A stretch of 64,000 bases of DNA from a virus. A model generated the notes under the pieces. The model saw only the letters and a list, made by a program, of their open reading frames with translations. It made no database searches and was not told the DNA's origin. How positions within the stretch are numbered: position 1 is the first letter of the stretch; each line of letters begins with the position of its first letter. Where the stretch lies: the IMG/VR virus record IMGVR_UViG_3300025174_000008, positions 1 through 64,000 of that record; one strand, written 5' to 3'. The translations under genes were made by a program, and so were the position numbers. This document shows, piece after piece, positions 14,359 to 21,597 of the stretch.

Positions 14359-14730
14359 ATGGCTGAGCTGTTCACCAGGCAAGAGGCTTCGGCATATCTA
14401 CACGTTTCCCTTCGGTTCTTTCAGGCGAACATCCGTCCAGTATTGGCTAGGGTCGAGGCCGAGGGCATTGTCCGGTACGAGCGCGAGGTACTGGACAGAT
14501 GGGTAGACGAGCACAGGGTTGGCGGCTTAGGTGGCGCAAAGAAGGATACTGGGAGGTCCGGTGGACCACGGAAGGGCACCGCACGCAAGAGTCCACCGGA
14601 TGCCGAGACCGCAGAGATAGAGCAGCGGCTGAGACTAGGGCTCGAGAGATCTACGCGCTCCACGTCCGCAAAGGCGCCGACGGCAAACAACGTCGTGCCG
14701 TTTCCCAGTCGGAGGTGCTCGGGTGCGTAG
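14359..14730 (+). CDS. Excisionase-like HTH protein overlapping integrase
   Basis: 123 aa. N-terminal LFTRQEASAYLHVSLRFFQA and VRYEREVLDRWVDEHRVGG is a winged-helix/MerR-like DNA-binding domain as in phage excisionases, which bend DNA and steer the integrase to excision. The last ~75 residues are Lys/Arg/Ser-rich and read from DNA that also encodes the integrase N-terminus in another frame (14499-14730). The long tail may be real or the gene may functionally end earlier. Confidence 0.7.
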   Translation: MAELFTRQEASAYLHVSLRFFQANIRPVLARVEAEGIVRYEREVLDRWVDEHRVGGLGGAKKDTGRSGGPRKGTARKSPPDAETAEIEQRLRLGLERSTRSTSAKAPTANNVVPFPSRRCSGA

Positions 14731-15608
14731 CCTCATGGGTGCGTTCGCTCGCGGGGCGCGAGGTTACTCGTGTTCGATACGAGGACTATGGTCTCGGCTG
14801 GTGCCGACGATGGGCTCGCGTTTCCGAGCTGACAGACGCATCGATCGCGAAGTATCTCCTCACGGAACGTCTGCAGGTGGTGACCGGGAAGGCGGTTCGA
14901 AACGAAGGGTCGGCGCTACGCAAGTTCCTGCGCTGGCTCGTGGCCGAGGGAGAGCTTCCGGAAATGCCGGAGGTCCCCGAGCTACCGTCAAGTCTACTTG
15001 GGAACAAATCCAAGTTGCCACGCCGCGTCCGAGCTCCAGAGCTGTCACGGGACGAAGTGGATCGTGTGATCGCCAGGCTGCCGGAGCGCTCAACCCGAGA
15101 CGGGTGGCCCATTCGATCGTGGGCCATCGTGGCGCACGAGACGTCCCTCAGGCCTGCGACGATCAAGCAACTGTCCGTGCCCGAGCACTACTCCAAGGGA
15201 CAGAGCGTCCTGAGGATCACACTGGAGATCGACAAGGAGGGATTCGCTCGGGACATTCCACTGAGCGATACCGCCCGCAAGGCACTCGATTCGGTGTGTC
15301 CCAAACAGGGACCGATCTTCGGAGCGCACCGACTCGACCCCTACGTCCGTCAGGCCGCCATAGCGGCGGAACTGCCGCCGATGAAACGACGCCTGTGCTG
15401 CCAGCACTTTCGGAGCGCGGCTCTGACACACATGGGGGAGCGGCCACAAGCGTCGCTGGCGGGGATCCAGTACATGGCCGGGCATCGGGACCCGCACACT
15501 ACCTCGAAGTATTTCCGCCCGTCTTTCAACGCGGCTCTGGCGGTTATTGGGTCGCATTCTGGGTCGGAGAAAACGGGTCGGTCCAAAAACTCGAAGAAAA
15601 GTGCCTGA
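14499..15608 (+). CDS. int: Tyrosine recombinase (phage integrase)
   Basis: 369 aa. N-terminal arm-binding-like segment (GYWEVRWTTEG), core-binding domain ~70-170, catalytic domain with Arg in HETSLRPATIKQL (R218), a box-II QHFR (302-305) where the usual His of HxxR is Gln, GHRDPHTTSKYF with H329 and the nucleophile Y338. It integrates the phage genome at attB. A tRNA-3'-end-like segment lies immediately downstream, the typical place for attP. The start could be slightly later but the N-terminus looks genuine. Confidence 0.92.
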   Translation: MGRRAQGWRLRWRKEGYWEVRWTTEGHRTQESTGCRDRRDRAAAETRAREIYALHVRKGADGKQRRAVSQSEVLGCVASWVRSLAGREVTRVRYEDYGLGWCRRWARVSELTDASIAKYLLTERLQVVTGKAVRNEGSALRKFLRWLVAEGELPEMPEVPELPSSLLGNKSKLPRRVRAPELSRDEVDRVIARLPERSTRDGWPIRSWAIVAHETSLRPATIKQLSVPEHYSKGQSVLRITLEIDKEGFARDIPLSDTARKALDSVCPKQGPIFGAHRLDPYVRQAAIAAELPPMKRRLCCQHFRSAALTHMGERPQASLAGIQYMAGHRDPHTTSKYFRPSFNAALAVIGSHSGSEKTGRSKNSKKSA

Positions 15609-15612
15609 TTGA

Positions 15613-15640
15613 GGGCTCCAGCGCGAGGACTCGAACCTCG
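15613..15640 (-). other. Candidate attP core: tRNA 3'-end segment
   Basis: Minus-strand CGAGG-TTCGAGT-CCTCG (15624-15640) is a perfect T-arm, followed by CGCTGGA and GCCC, the form of a tRNA 3' end. It lies 4 bases after the integrase stop with no tRNA body beside it, as expected for a phage attachment site that restores a host tRNA gene on integration. Confidence 0.6.
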
Positions 15641-15717
15641 GAGCGAGCAGCTAGACAGCACAAAAACCGCAGGCGCAAGAGGCACAGGAGGGCACTCCAG
15701 GGCACCGGATCTCGCGA

Positions 15718-15751
15718 TAGTGGGTCGGGCGACCCAGAATCCGACCCACTA
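15718..15751. promoter_or_regulatory. 11-bp perfect inverted repeat downstream of attP
   Basis: TAGTGGGTCGG (15718-15728) pairs with CCGACCCACTA (15741-15751). A second, exclusive hairpin GGGTCG-GG-CGACCC (15722-15735) shares the left arm. No T-tract. It may be an integrase or excisionase arm site, a transcript processing stem or an attenuator before the 15805 gene. The rest of 15641-15804 holds no gene. Confidence 0.45.
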
Positions 15752-15804
15752 CCAGTAGAGCGATGGAACCTGCGTTCCTCCTCCAGCGAGAGGAGGGCCG
15801 TCGC

Positions 15805-16191
15805 ATGATCCGGGTCGACCAAACCTTGTTCGGCGTGGGTCAGGGCAACTGCTTCGCCGCGTGCGTGGCTTGCTTCTTGGAGATACCGGTTTCGGAGATT
15901 CCGAACTTCTGCGTCATCTACGGGGAGCCCTGGTTTGAGAGGTTCGTCGAGTGGTGCGGGAATCGCGGGTGGCGCTCTGCCTACCTACTCGTCGGTATCG
16001 ATTGGGCCAGGCTGCACCTACGACAAGACGTGTTCTGGATCGCTAGTGGACTCTGCCCGCCGCGGAAGAACGGGGAGCAGGCGCTTCACTGCTGCGTCTA
16101 CCAATACGACAAGCTCTGGCACGACCCGAACCCGGAGCGGAGCGGTCTGGTTGAGGTCGTGGACTGCATATTCCTGTGGAGGGCGACGTGA
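15805..16191 (+). CDS. Papain-fold (C39-like) cysteine-peptidase-like protein
   Basis: 128 aa, ATG 8 bases after AGGAGGG. Candidate catalytic residues: Cys in GQGNCFAACVA, His in ALHCCVYQYDK and Asp in WHDPNPERSGL, the Cys-His-Asp order of papain-fold enzymes. Small phage and bacterial proteins with GNCxxA...HDPxPxRxGL are widespread, substrate unknown. First gene after attP. Coupled by GTGA to the next gene. Confidence 0.6.
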   Translation: MIRVDQTLFGVGQGNCFAACVACFLEIPVSEIPNFCVIYGEPWFERFVEWCGNRGWRSAYLLVGIDWARLHLRQDVFWIASGLCPPRKNGEQALHCCVYQYDKLWHDPNPERSGLVEVVDCIFLWRAT

Positions 16192-16712
16192 CCGATTTGG
16201 TCGTCATCGAGTCCCCGTTCAACGGAACGCCAGAAGAGCGTGCGCGGAACGCGCGCTATCTCGCGTGGTGCATCAAAGACAGCCTAGACCGCGGAGAGTC
16301 CCCGTTCGCTTCGCACGGTCTCTACACGACCGCATACCCGGAAGACGAGTTGCACCGAGCCCGCGGGATAGCGGCGGTGGCAGAGGTTCGCAAGCTGGCC
16401 AAGCTGACCGCGTATTACGTCGACCTGTCCTGGACGGCCGGGATGCTGAAGCTGGCCAAGCTGGCCGCGTATTACGTCGACCTGTCCTGGACGGCCGGGA
16501 TGCTGGAGTCGGTGGAGAACAGAACGGTCGAAGACCGTTGGGAGATTCGTTGTTTGAACGAATGGGAATCGAGGTCATTCCGTCGAGGTGAGTGGCCACC
16601 GGGAACCATGCGCCTGGTTCCAGTGTCTTGTCCGAATCCTCCCTGTCTGAAGGAGGATTGCCCGACGTGCGATTGGCGACGAGTCAGGGACCGCAAGGAT
16701 CATAGCCCATGA
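16188..16712 (+). CDS. DUF7768-like protein with 19-aa tandem duplication
   Basis: 174 aa from GTG at 16188. N-terminal VVIESPFNG, NARYLAWCIKDSL, RGESPFASHGLYTTA follow a phage family (DUF7768) related to nucleoside 2-deoxyribosyltransferase-like folds. Residues ~69-106 are two near-identical 19-residue copies (KLAKL-T/A-AYYVDLSWTAGML). The C-terminus carries CPNPPCLKEDCPTC, an added zinc-ribbon-like tail. Function unknown. Confidence 0.65.
   Translation: MTDLVVIESPFNGTPEERARNARYLAWCIKDSLDRGESPFASHGLYTTAYPEDELHRARGIAAVAEVRKLAKLTAYYVDLSWTAGMLKLAKLAAYYVDLSWTAGMLESVENRTVEDRWEIRCLNEWESRSFRRGEWPPGTMRLVPVSCPNPPCLKEDCPTCDWRRVRDRKDHSP
16392..16505 (+). repeat. 57-nt tandem duplication
   Basis: Two in-frame 57-nt copies (16392-16448 and 16449-16505) differ at a single site (A/G giving Thr/Ala), so the duplication is recent. 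Confidence 0.95.
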
Positions 16713-16780
16713 TGGTCGATCGTGTCCTGGTGCCGAGGTACCGCGCCGTTCTACCAGTCACCGCGAGGTGCACGCCGTGA
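16709..16780 (+). CDS. Tiny ORF, 23 aa
   Basis: MMVDRVLVPRYRAVLPVTAR... 23 aa, ATG in an ATGA overlap with the previous stop; its own TGA overlaps the next ATG (TGATG). Position suggests a coupled leader peptide or small protein, but length makes it uncertain. Confidence 0.35.
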   Translation: MMVDRVLVPRYRAVLPVTARCTP

Positions 16781-16902
16781 TGCACGCCTGCGGCTCTTTC
16801 TGGCACGATCTTCCGATGTGGGCGTTGCTGTCTCTGCCGTGGATCCCAACGGCATGGCGATGGGTCAGGAGCAGAATTACGAGAGGACGGAAACCATGCT
16901 GA
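16780..16902 (+). CDS. Tiny Trp-rich protein, 40 aa
   Basis: MHACGSFWHDLPMWALLSLP... with a short hydrophobic stretch and basic tail (RSRITRGRKPC). Overlaps the previous ORF by one base and the next start. May be membrane-associated. Function unknown. Confidence 0.35.
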   Translation: MHACGSFWHDLPMWALLSLPWIPTAWRWVRSRITRGRKPC

Positions 16903-17267
16903 GGGAATGCAAAGCCTGCGGAGGTGACGGGTTCAGGCGTGTGTGCTGCGGGTGCCGCGGAGCGATTCATGATCCGCTCCTCGGTAATCCCGAGGAGGAA
17001 CACGTCGGGATCTATCATAAGTTTTGGGTGCGTCGAACCGACGGCAGCAGCCGACCGGGAGGGAAGCACGCAGACTGCGAATACTTCGTGCTCGACTGGA
17101 ACCACGACCCGTTCGCGATCCCGGCCATGCGAGCTTACGCCGAGGCCTGCCAGGCAGAATACCCAGAGCTGGCGCAGGACATTTTGGATCGCGCAAAAAC
17201 CTTCGCCGAGCGCGCTAAACGCCGCGCTATGACTAGAGCGACAGCCCAACGTCAAGGGGCAAAGTGA
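16896..17267 (+). CDS. DnaJ-type zinc-finger-like small protein
   Basis: 123 aa from ATG at 16896, with GAGAGGA upstream; longer in-frame starts lack ribosome sites. CKACGGDGFRRVCCGCRGA resembles the CxxCxGxG elements of DnaJ-like zinc proteins. Also DCEYFVLDWNHDPF. Function unknown. Short coupling (GTGATG) to the next gene. Confidence 0.6.
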   Translation: MLRECKACGGDGFRRVCCGCRGAIHDPLLGNPEEEHVGIYHKFWVRRTDGSSRPGGKHADCEYFVLDWNHDPFAIPAMRAYAEACQAEYPELAQDILDRAKTFAERAKRRAMTRATAQRQGAK

Positions 17268-17530
17268 TGGCCGACTACTCATGGATCCATGAAGGCTCGC
17301 TCGTCTGGTACGAGCCGAGCCCGGGCTACAGGTTCCGAGCGGTCGCGCTAGCTCCGGCCCGAGATTTTGGTTCGTACTTTGGAGTTCAACTCGTGGTGCT
17401 GGATGAAGCGTATGAAGCCTACAGCGGACGCAAGATAGGCGCGCGTTCTATCGCGTATGTCCCAGCGGCACACGTTGGAGTAGTTACACCACGAAACATG
17501 AGCGTTGAGGAATCCCTATCATGCCCGTGA
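17267..17530 (+). CDS. Hypothetical phage protein, 87 aa
   Basis: ATG at 17267 (GTG at 17264 also possible). Beta-rich small domain (LVWYEPSPGYRFRAVALAPA; YFGVQLVVLDEAY), not recognised. Confidence 0.6.
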   Translation: MADYSWIHEGSLVWYEPSPGYRFRAVALAPARDFGSYFGVQLVVLDEAYEAYSGRKIGARSIAYVPAAHVGVVTPRNMSVEESLSCP

Positions 17531-17775
17531 TCGACCTTTCTGCTCGGCGTGCGACCCGTGCCTCCGAAGATGGCATTCTAGACTTTCCGGGTACCGGGAT
17601 CGTCATCCAGTCATCACCCGGCGCCGTGCTGTTCATCATCTCGTCGCAGAACATGCGGGACGGTCACCTAGTGGTCGAGGAATCCGAGTTCTGGCTCACT
17701 CCCGACCAGGCGAAGAGCATCGGGCTCGGGCTCGTGAGCTGCTCCGAAGATGCGGAAAGGAAGGGTGGGGGGTGA
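17521..17775 (+). CDS. Hypothetical phage protein, 84 aa
   Basis: MPVIDLSARRATRASEDGIL..., beta-strand pattern (GTGIVIQSSPGAVLFIISSQ) and a C-terminal helix. Not recognised. Overlaps both neighbours. Confidence 0.6.
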   Translation: MPVIDLSARRATRASEDGILDFPGTGIVIQSSPGAVLFIISSQNMRDGHLVVEESEFWLTPDQAKSIGLGLVSCSEDAERKGGG

Positions 17776-18074
17776 CGCCAGAAGCTCTGTCGGTGTTCGT
17801 CGACCGCGTCCAATCGATTCTGTCGGGCCAGCGCCAAGGGATGCAGCTCAGCGAGCTGATGTGTCGTCTTGCAACCGAGCGTGAACCGGCTGATGCAATT
17901 CAGTCCCGCCTCCACATGTGGTCGCGAGCGGACTGCCGAGACACCCACGGCCTGGGGTTCTACCAGGCACGGTTTCGAGCTCCGATCTTCGTCTACCTAC
18001 TAGCCGATCCGTTTCACCCACCACCACCAGAGCCGCCGGTGTCGCGGCGCGAGAAGAGGAAGCGTCGCGCATGA
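17772..18074 (+). CDS. wHTH-like protein, paralog of next gene
   Basis: 100 aa from GTG at 17772 in a GTGA overlap. VDRVQSILSGQRQGMQLSEL ... GLGFYQ ... LLADPFHPPPPEPP aligns with the N-terminal domain of the gene at 18071 (DRVRAELKGHPHGVMISEL ... GLGFYR ... FSPDEPFVPP). So these two are a tandem duplication of a winged-helix-like domain; this copy lacks the zinc ribbon tail. Confidence 0.65.
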   Translation: MTPEALSVFVDRVQSILSGQRQGMQLSELMCRLATEREPADAIQSRLHMWSRADCRDTHGLGFYQARFRAPIFVYLLADPFHPPPPEPPVSRREKRKRRA

Positions 18075-18598
18075 ACTACGAAGACTTTTGGGACAGGGTC
18101 CGAGCCGAGCTCAAGGGGCACCCGCACGGCGTGATGATCTCCGAGCTATCGGTGAAGCTCGAGTCCGCCGAGGACACCCGCGAAAGCGTCTACGCGCGAC
18201 TCAACTCACGAGCGCGGAGCAGCGCGGCAAAAACCGGCCGTCCAGCGCTCTTCAAGGGACTTGGGTTCTACCGTGTCCCCAAGTCATCCTACCGGATCTT
18301 CTCGCCCGACGAGCCCTTCGTGCCTCCGACCTCAGCAGAGCACCAGCGGGAGCGGGTTCGAAATCTCCAGGTCGATAGACGAGTGGAGATGAAGGGAGCA
18401 ACGGGTGGCCTATCGAGGGTTCCGGTATCCCGCGCCTCTTACGAGCCTCCGCGTCGTCGCGTCCCGGTTTGCAAGCTCTGCTGCAACCTGCCGCACGCGC
18501 GCCCTCAACCGGGATGCCCGATGTGCGGCCGGCCTCGGATACCCGAGCCGAAGCCAGTGGCGCCCGAGCGATGTTTTGACCGGGTGGTTGTGCCATGA
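18071..18598 (+). CDS. wHTH plus C-terminal zinc-ribbon protein upstream of MT-A70 gene
   Basis: 175 aa. Residues ~1-85 winged-helix-like; residues ~128-175 a Cys-rich ribbon (RRRVPVCKLCCNLPHARPQP then CPMCGRPR) ending FDRVVVP. The same ~48-residue C-terminal module ends the 29367 gene, which also sits directly upstream of a DNA methyltransferase. The stop overlaps the methyltransferase start (ATGA). Possibly a specificity or regulatory partner of the methyltransferase. Confidence 0.7.
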   Translation: MNYEDFWDRVRAELKGHPHGVMISELSVKLESAEDTRESVYARLNSRARSSAAKTGRPALFKGLGFYRVPKSSYRIFSPDEPFVPPTSAEHQRERVRNLQVDRRVEMKGATGGLSRVPVSRASYEPPRRRVPVCKLCCNLPHARPQPGCPMCGRPRIPEPKPVAPERCFDRVVVP

Positions 18599-19170
18599 AT
18601 CTTCACCGGTGCGTCGTGAGTGACCCGGGATGGCAGTTCCGGGACAAGCTCCCTGGAGGCGGCAGGGGGGCAAAAAAGCACTACAGGGTCAGCCCCATCC
18701 AGAAGATCATCGACTACCACCAGAAGGTTTTTGCTGAGCTCGTGGCTCCCACCGCTTGGCTATTCCTTTGGCGCGTGGCGGCGATGCAGGAAGAGGCCTT
18801 TGAGCTCGTGAAGGCGCTCGGGTTCATCGTCAAAGCCGACGTCGTTTGGATCAAGACCAAAGACCCCAAACGGCAACGGATCCAGATCGGCATGGGCCAC
18901 TACTGCCGCAACGCCCACGAAACGTGCCTAGTGTGCGTGCGCGGGAAGGGGGCGGCGTCGCTCCGGTTGTCCGCGAGCGAAGACAGCGTGGTGTTTGCTC
19001 CGCGCATCGGGCACTCCGAGAAGCCCGAAGAGTTCATGGAGAAGGTCGAGCGGCTCTGCCCGGGGCCGAGGCTTGAGCTATACGCACGGACCCAAAGGGA
19101 AGGTTGGACGCAGTTTGGGGACGAGCTCGGTAAGAAAGGTGTCAAATGGTTGACCGACGCGAAGCGCTGA
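18595..19170 (+). CDS. MT-A70-like N6-adenine methyltransferase
   Basis: 191 aa. VVSDPGWQF corresponds to the catalytic DPPW, here DPGW; further family marks are WLFLWRVAAMQEEAFELVKA, GFIVKADVVWIKT, GMGHYCRNAHETCLVCVRG, RIGHSEKPEEFMEKVERLCP and LELYARTQREGWTQFGDEL. It would methylate adenine N6 in DNA (or RNA), plausibly for protection against restriction. The P-to-G change in the motif leaves activity uncertain. Confidence 0.85.
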   Translation: MNLHRCVVSDPGWQFRDKLPGGGRGAKKHYRVSPIQKIIDYHQKVFAELVAPTAWLFLWRVAAMQEEAFELVKALGFIVKADVVWIKTKDPKRQRIQIGMGHYCRNAHETCLVCVRGKGAASLRLSASEDSVVFAPRIGHSEKPEEFMEKVERLCPGPRLELYARTQREGWTQFGDELGKKGVKWLTDAKR

Positions 19171-19355
19171 AAATTGCATCACAAATAGACGGGTTGTCGC
19201 CACCCGCACAACTCAGAGTAGCGGCTACTCTCCTTGAGAAATCCAAGGACACCCAGGACATCGAGTTGCTGAAGATTGTGCACTCGATCCTGAAGCTCAT
19301 CGAGTGTGACGTCCGCCACATGTTGAAGCTTATGGACCTGTCGGTAAATGGCTAG
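19146..19355 (+). CDS. Small helical protein, 69 aa
   Basis: Starts 25 bases inside the methyltransferase gene. All-helical (LKIASQIDGLSPPAQLRVAA; LLKIVHSILKLIECDV). Not recognised. Confidence 0.5.
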   Translation: MVDRREALKIASQIDGLSPPAQLRVAATLLEKSKDTQDIELLKIVHSILKLIECDVRHMLKLMDLSVNG

Positions 19356-19731
19356 CCTAGTCCGCCTGCAGCGCTCCCGGGCGAAAGGGACGCGACTCGT
19401 CAGCCCCAACGGTCTTCCAATTCGTTGCGTTGACCGAACCACCAAGTGGGGAAACCCATACAAGGTGATGGGTGCAAAAGGCACATGGCACGTGCTCGAT
19501 TCCGTAGCGTGCATGGTGCTTGCTACTTACCCAATGCGCCAACTAGCTACACAACGCGCAATTGAAATCTTCACAGAAGACCTTCTAAACGGAAGGATGC
19601 TTCGGTTCACCACAGAAGACATCTACCGTGAGCTCAAAGGCTTCAACCTGGCTTGCTGGTGCGCGCTGCCCGAGCAGGGACAGCCTGATCTGTGCCACGC
19701 TGCAATCCTTTTGAGGTTAGCCAATGCCTAA
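19348..19731 (+). CDS. DUF4326-family protein
   Basis: 127 aa. TTKWGNPYKVMG and ELKGFNLACWCALPEQGQPD then CHAAILLRLAN are the signature of DUF4326, a common phage protein of unknown function with conserved Cys/His that may bind metal. Confidence 0.85.
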   Translation: MASLVRLQRSRAKGTRLVSPNGLPIRCVDRTTKWGNPYKVMGAKGTWHVLDSVACMVLATYPMRQLATQRAIEIFTEDLLNGRMLRFTTEDIYRELKGFNLACWCALPEQGQPDLCHAAILLRLANA

Positions 19732-19990
19732 CCGTGCCCCTCTTTGGTCGAAGGTAGGCTGGGTCAGCACCGGGCCGAGTCACTACGTCCATCCGGAGTA
19801 TGGCGTTGTAGAGGAGGCAGCTGGGTTCTGGACCGCTGAGTCTCACCCGAAGCTCCTACCGCGCGTAGTAGCGAACCAGAACAACGGGCTCACGTTCTTC
19901 GCCTCATGCAGGACGATGCACGAGGCGATGCAGGAAGCGAAACGATTCACAGAGCGCGCCGCCGGGGCGCAGAAGGACCAGTATGGCTGA
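19724..19990 (+). CDS. Hypothetical phage protein, 88 aa
   Basis: WSKVGWVSTGPSHYVHPEYG and FFASCRTMHEAMQEAKRFTE: a small alpha/beta phage protein of unknown function. Overlaps both neighbours by 8 bases. Confidence 0.6.
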   Translation: MPNRAPLWSKVGWVSTGPSHYVHPEYGVVEEAAGFWTAESHPKLLPRVVANQNNGLTFFASCRTMHEAMQEAKRFTERAAGAQKDQYG

Positions 19991-20351
19991 CCAGACCACA
20001 ATACCCAGCTTCTCCCAATTCATCAGCGAGCTCCAGGATGGCGCCGCAGACGACGAGCTCACCGAGCGCGTATCTGAGCTACTCCAGAAGCTTTGGAACG
20101 AGGCCCAAGCCTCTGCGAAAGCCAAGGGTACCATCACCGTCGCCCTCAACTTCGAGGTCATCAACAGCGGCAAGTGCTACGTCGGCCTCGGGAAGGTGGA
20201 CACGAAGGCTCCGCAACCAGAACGCGACACATCGGCCTTTTTCGTCAACAAGAAGGGAGAGCTAGCTAAGTCTCCCTTCACGCAAACCAAACTGCAATTC
20301 GAACAGGATGATGCCGAGGCCTTCGGCAAAGGAAAGAGGATGCCATCGTGA
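19983..20351 (+). CDS. Hypothetical phage protein upstream of DUF2303 gene
   Basis: 122 aa, helical N-terminus (DELTERVSELLQKLWNEAQA) and beta segment (GTITVALNFEVINSGKCYVG). Its GTGA coupling to the DUF2303 gene suggests a functional pair. Not recognised. Confidence 0.65.
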   Translation: MADQTTIPSFSQFISELQDGAADDELTERVSELLQKLWNEAQASAKAKGTITVALNFEVINSGKCYVGLGKVDTKAPQPERDTSAFFVNKKGELAKSPFTQTKLQFEQDDAEAFGKGKRMPS

Positions 20352-21244
20352 CGAAAGAGAACGTTGCTCAGAGTGTTGCTGAGCTTACCCAAAGCTTGTC
20401 GACTAGCGAGACGCTATACGTCGAGCGCGACGGAAGAAAAGCTACCGTGATGCTCTTGCCGAAGGGAAAAGAGATCCGGTCAATCAAACCGTTTCTCGAC
20501 GAGTATCTGGACCGGCCGGAGCGTATCGTGGGCATCGCGGTACTGACCGACCTCGAGTCGTTTATCGCGCATACGAATCGGTTCAAGATTGAGGAGTCAT
20601 CTATATTCGCCAACGACGCTAACTGCACACTCACCACCGTCTTCGATTACCACTCCAATCAGTCGACGCCGGCCTTCGGAAAACACCGGGCGAATTACGA
20701 ATGCCCGAAGTCCGAATCCTGGGAAGGATGGAACGCCTTTGCGTGCGAGGTTCACACTCAGGAGGAGATGGCCGAGTTTCTCGAAGACCGGATCATGGAC
20801 ATCGGGGTAGTCGACACAGGCAATCCAGAGTACGCGGAAGCCGTCGAGATCGGGATCAAACTCCACAAGGAGTATGCACTCCCGAACAAGCTGCTCGAGT
20901 TGAGCGCCAAGATGGCGCTGACCGTCGAGATGAAGGTAGGGCGCGAAGTCAACCGGTCTTCCGGTGAAGCGGTGCTGTCCTACTCCGAAGAGCACAAGGA
21001 CGCGGCCACCGGCGAAAAGCTCAAGGTACCCGGTCTCTTCCTGCTTTCGATCGAGGTCTTCCGGGACGGCGCGGTGCACCACATTCCGGCGCGGCTCCGC
21101 TACCAGGTCAAGAACGGGACGATCACCTGGAAGGTCGAGCTCTACCGGCCAGACCTGGCCCTCAAAGAAGCCTTCGACAAGGTTTGCTCACTCGCGGCAG
21201 GAACCACTGGGCTTCCGCTGTACCGGGGATCACCGGAGAGCTGA
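20348..21244 (+). CDS. DUF2303 (YfdQ-like) protein
   Basis: 298 aa from GTG at 20348. Matches the phage YfdQ/DUF2303 layout: SIKPFLDEYLDRPERIVGIA, TLTTVFDYHSNQSTPAFGKH, then CPKSESWEGWNAFA and a C-terminal LYRPDLALKEAFDKVCSLAA. Function unknown, often near recombination genes. Coupled to the downstream nuclease (TGATG). Confidence 0.85.
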   Translation: MTKENVAQSVAELTQSLSTSETLYVERDGRKATVMLLPKGKEIRSIKPFLDEYLDRPERIVGIAVLTDLESFIAHTNRFKIEESSIFANDANCTLTTVFDYHSNQSTPAFGKHRANYECPKSESWEGWNAFACEVHTQEEMAEFLEDRIMDIGVVDTGNPEYAEAVEIGIKLHKEYALPNKLLELSAKMALTVEMKVGREVNRSSGEAVLSYSEEHKDAATGEKLKVPGLFLLSIEVFRDGAVHHIPARLRYQVKNGTITWKVELYRPDLALKEAFDKVCSLAAGTTGLPLYRGSPES

Positions 21245-21597
21245 TGTCACCAGCCGACCTCGTGCTTCTGCTCGGTTCGTATCGTTTTGATACTAGCACC
21301 GAGCGCGTTCTGCAGGATGGGATCGCTCAAGCGTTACATAACTCGGGCGTCCCATTCGTGCGCGAGGTACGGCTGTCTCAGCGCGATCGGATCGATTTCA
21401 TGGTTGGCCGTATCGGGGTCGAGGTGAAGATCGGTGGTTCATTCTCGGCCCTAGCCCGCCAGTTGTACCGCTACGCTGAATCGGCAAAGCTGGATGCACT
21501 GGTGCTCGTTTCCTCACGGGTCCGTCTTGGGCATCTACCTGAGATGATTCTCGGTAAGTCTGTTGTGACCTGTTGCCTCTTGGGGAGCCTATTGTGA
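21244..21597 (+). CDS. PD-(D/E)XK nuclease (VRR/HJC-like)
   Basis: 117 aa from ATG at 21244. E near residue 14 (STERVLQDGIAQAL), RIDFMVGRIGVEVKIGG contains D...ExK, followed by QLYRYAESAKLDALVLVSS. This is the core of small PD-(D/E)XK nucleases, possibly acting on branched DNA with the adjacent SNF2 helicase. Confidence 0.75.
   Translation: MSPADLVLLLGSYRFDTSTERVLQDGIAQALHNSGVPFVREVRLSQRDRIDFMVGRIGVEVKIGGSFSALARQLYRYAESAKLDALVLVSSRVRLGHLPEMILGKSVVTCCLLGSLL

Noticed and set aside
14295-14366. 23-aa ORF between the Cys-rich protein and the excisionase-like gene
   Set aside because: ATGA overlap is present, but length and lack of any other support are too weak.
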